Below are positions 13,516 to 13,566 of a stretch of DNA of 13,566 nt, piece after piece; the stretch's first letter is position 1; the number at the start of each line of letters is the position of its first letter. This stretch comes from Clostridiales bacterium (GTDB lineage: Bacteria; Bacillota; Clostridia; Oscillospirales; Acutalibacteraceae): NCBI GenBank assembly GCA_019415925.1, contig DXYG01000074.1, forward strand, positions 1 to 13,566, read 5' to 3'. A program made the translations under genes and the position numbers. The notes beneath the pieces are model-generated. The model worked only from the letters and a program-made list of their open reading frames with translations, searched no databases and had not been told where the DNA came from.

Positions 13516-13566
13516 GCGCCGGTAGCTCAGCTGGATAGAGTGTCTGACTACGAATCAGAAGGTCGG
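13516..13566 (+). tRNA. tRNA-Arg (anticodon ACG), 5' part, cut by the window end
   Basis: The sequence begins with the acceptor arm GCGCCGG. A D-arm follows (GCTC/GAGT with the AGCTGGATA loop), then a 5-bp anticodon stem TCTGA/TCAGA around the loop CTACGAA. The anticodon ACG would be edited to ICG and reads CGU, CGC and CGA arginine codons. The variable loop AGGTC follows; the T arm and 3' acceptor half lie outside the window. The visible arms are intact. Confidence 0.95.

Overview
The window looks like low-to-mid GC Firmicutes DNA, most like Clostridia of the Ruminococcaceae/Oscillospiraceae type. This is judged from the protein sequences, the strong AGGAGG-type ribosome binding sites, TTG/GTG starts, a T-box leader and a DUF951 gene. 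No species can be named from sequence reading alone.

Left half (1 to about 6180) is an integrated mobile element whose left end lies outside the window. It holds the 3' end of an unknown gene, a RepA-like AAA ATPase (140-1210), a 463-bp non-coding stretch full of hairpins and short repeats that resembles a transfer and/or replication origin, a ribbon-helix-helix DNA-binding protein (1674-2084), and a small element-type ORF broken by one base in an A-run (2147-2363). Then come two AT-rich minus-strand cargo genes: a uracil-DNA-glycosylase-fold protein (2453-3097) and a Fic protein (3217-4209). Last is a large serine recombinase (4472-6142) that presumably moves the element. No relaxase is present in the window, so transfer would depend on a gene to the left or on a helper element. 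The Fic gene with its promoter sits between two copies of a roughly 29-bp imperfect direct repeat, as if it were a discrete cassette.

Right half (about 6185 to 13566) is conserved chromosome. leuA is on the minus strand behind a consensus promoter and a T-box leader with a CUC (Leu) specifier, so its expression should respond to uncharged tRNA-Leu. Divergent from it, a plus-strand run starts from its own consensus promoter: a DUF951 protein, prfA (release factor 1), a Sua5/TsaC-type threonylcarbamoyl-AMP synthase, coaE, a membrane-anchored lytic transglycosylase and an M18 aminopeptidase. It serves translation, CoA synthesis and cell-wall work. The window ends inside a tRNA-Arg(ACG) gene with its own promoter. 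A bidirectional terminator at 6185-6210 separates the recombinase from leuA, so the element's right junction most likely falls at about 6143-6184.
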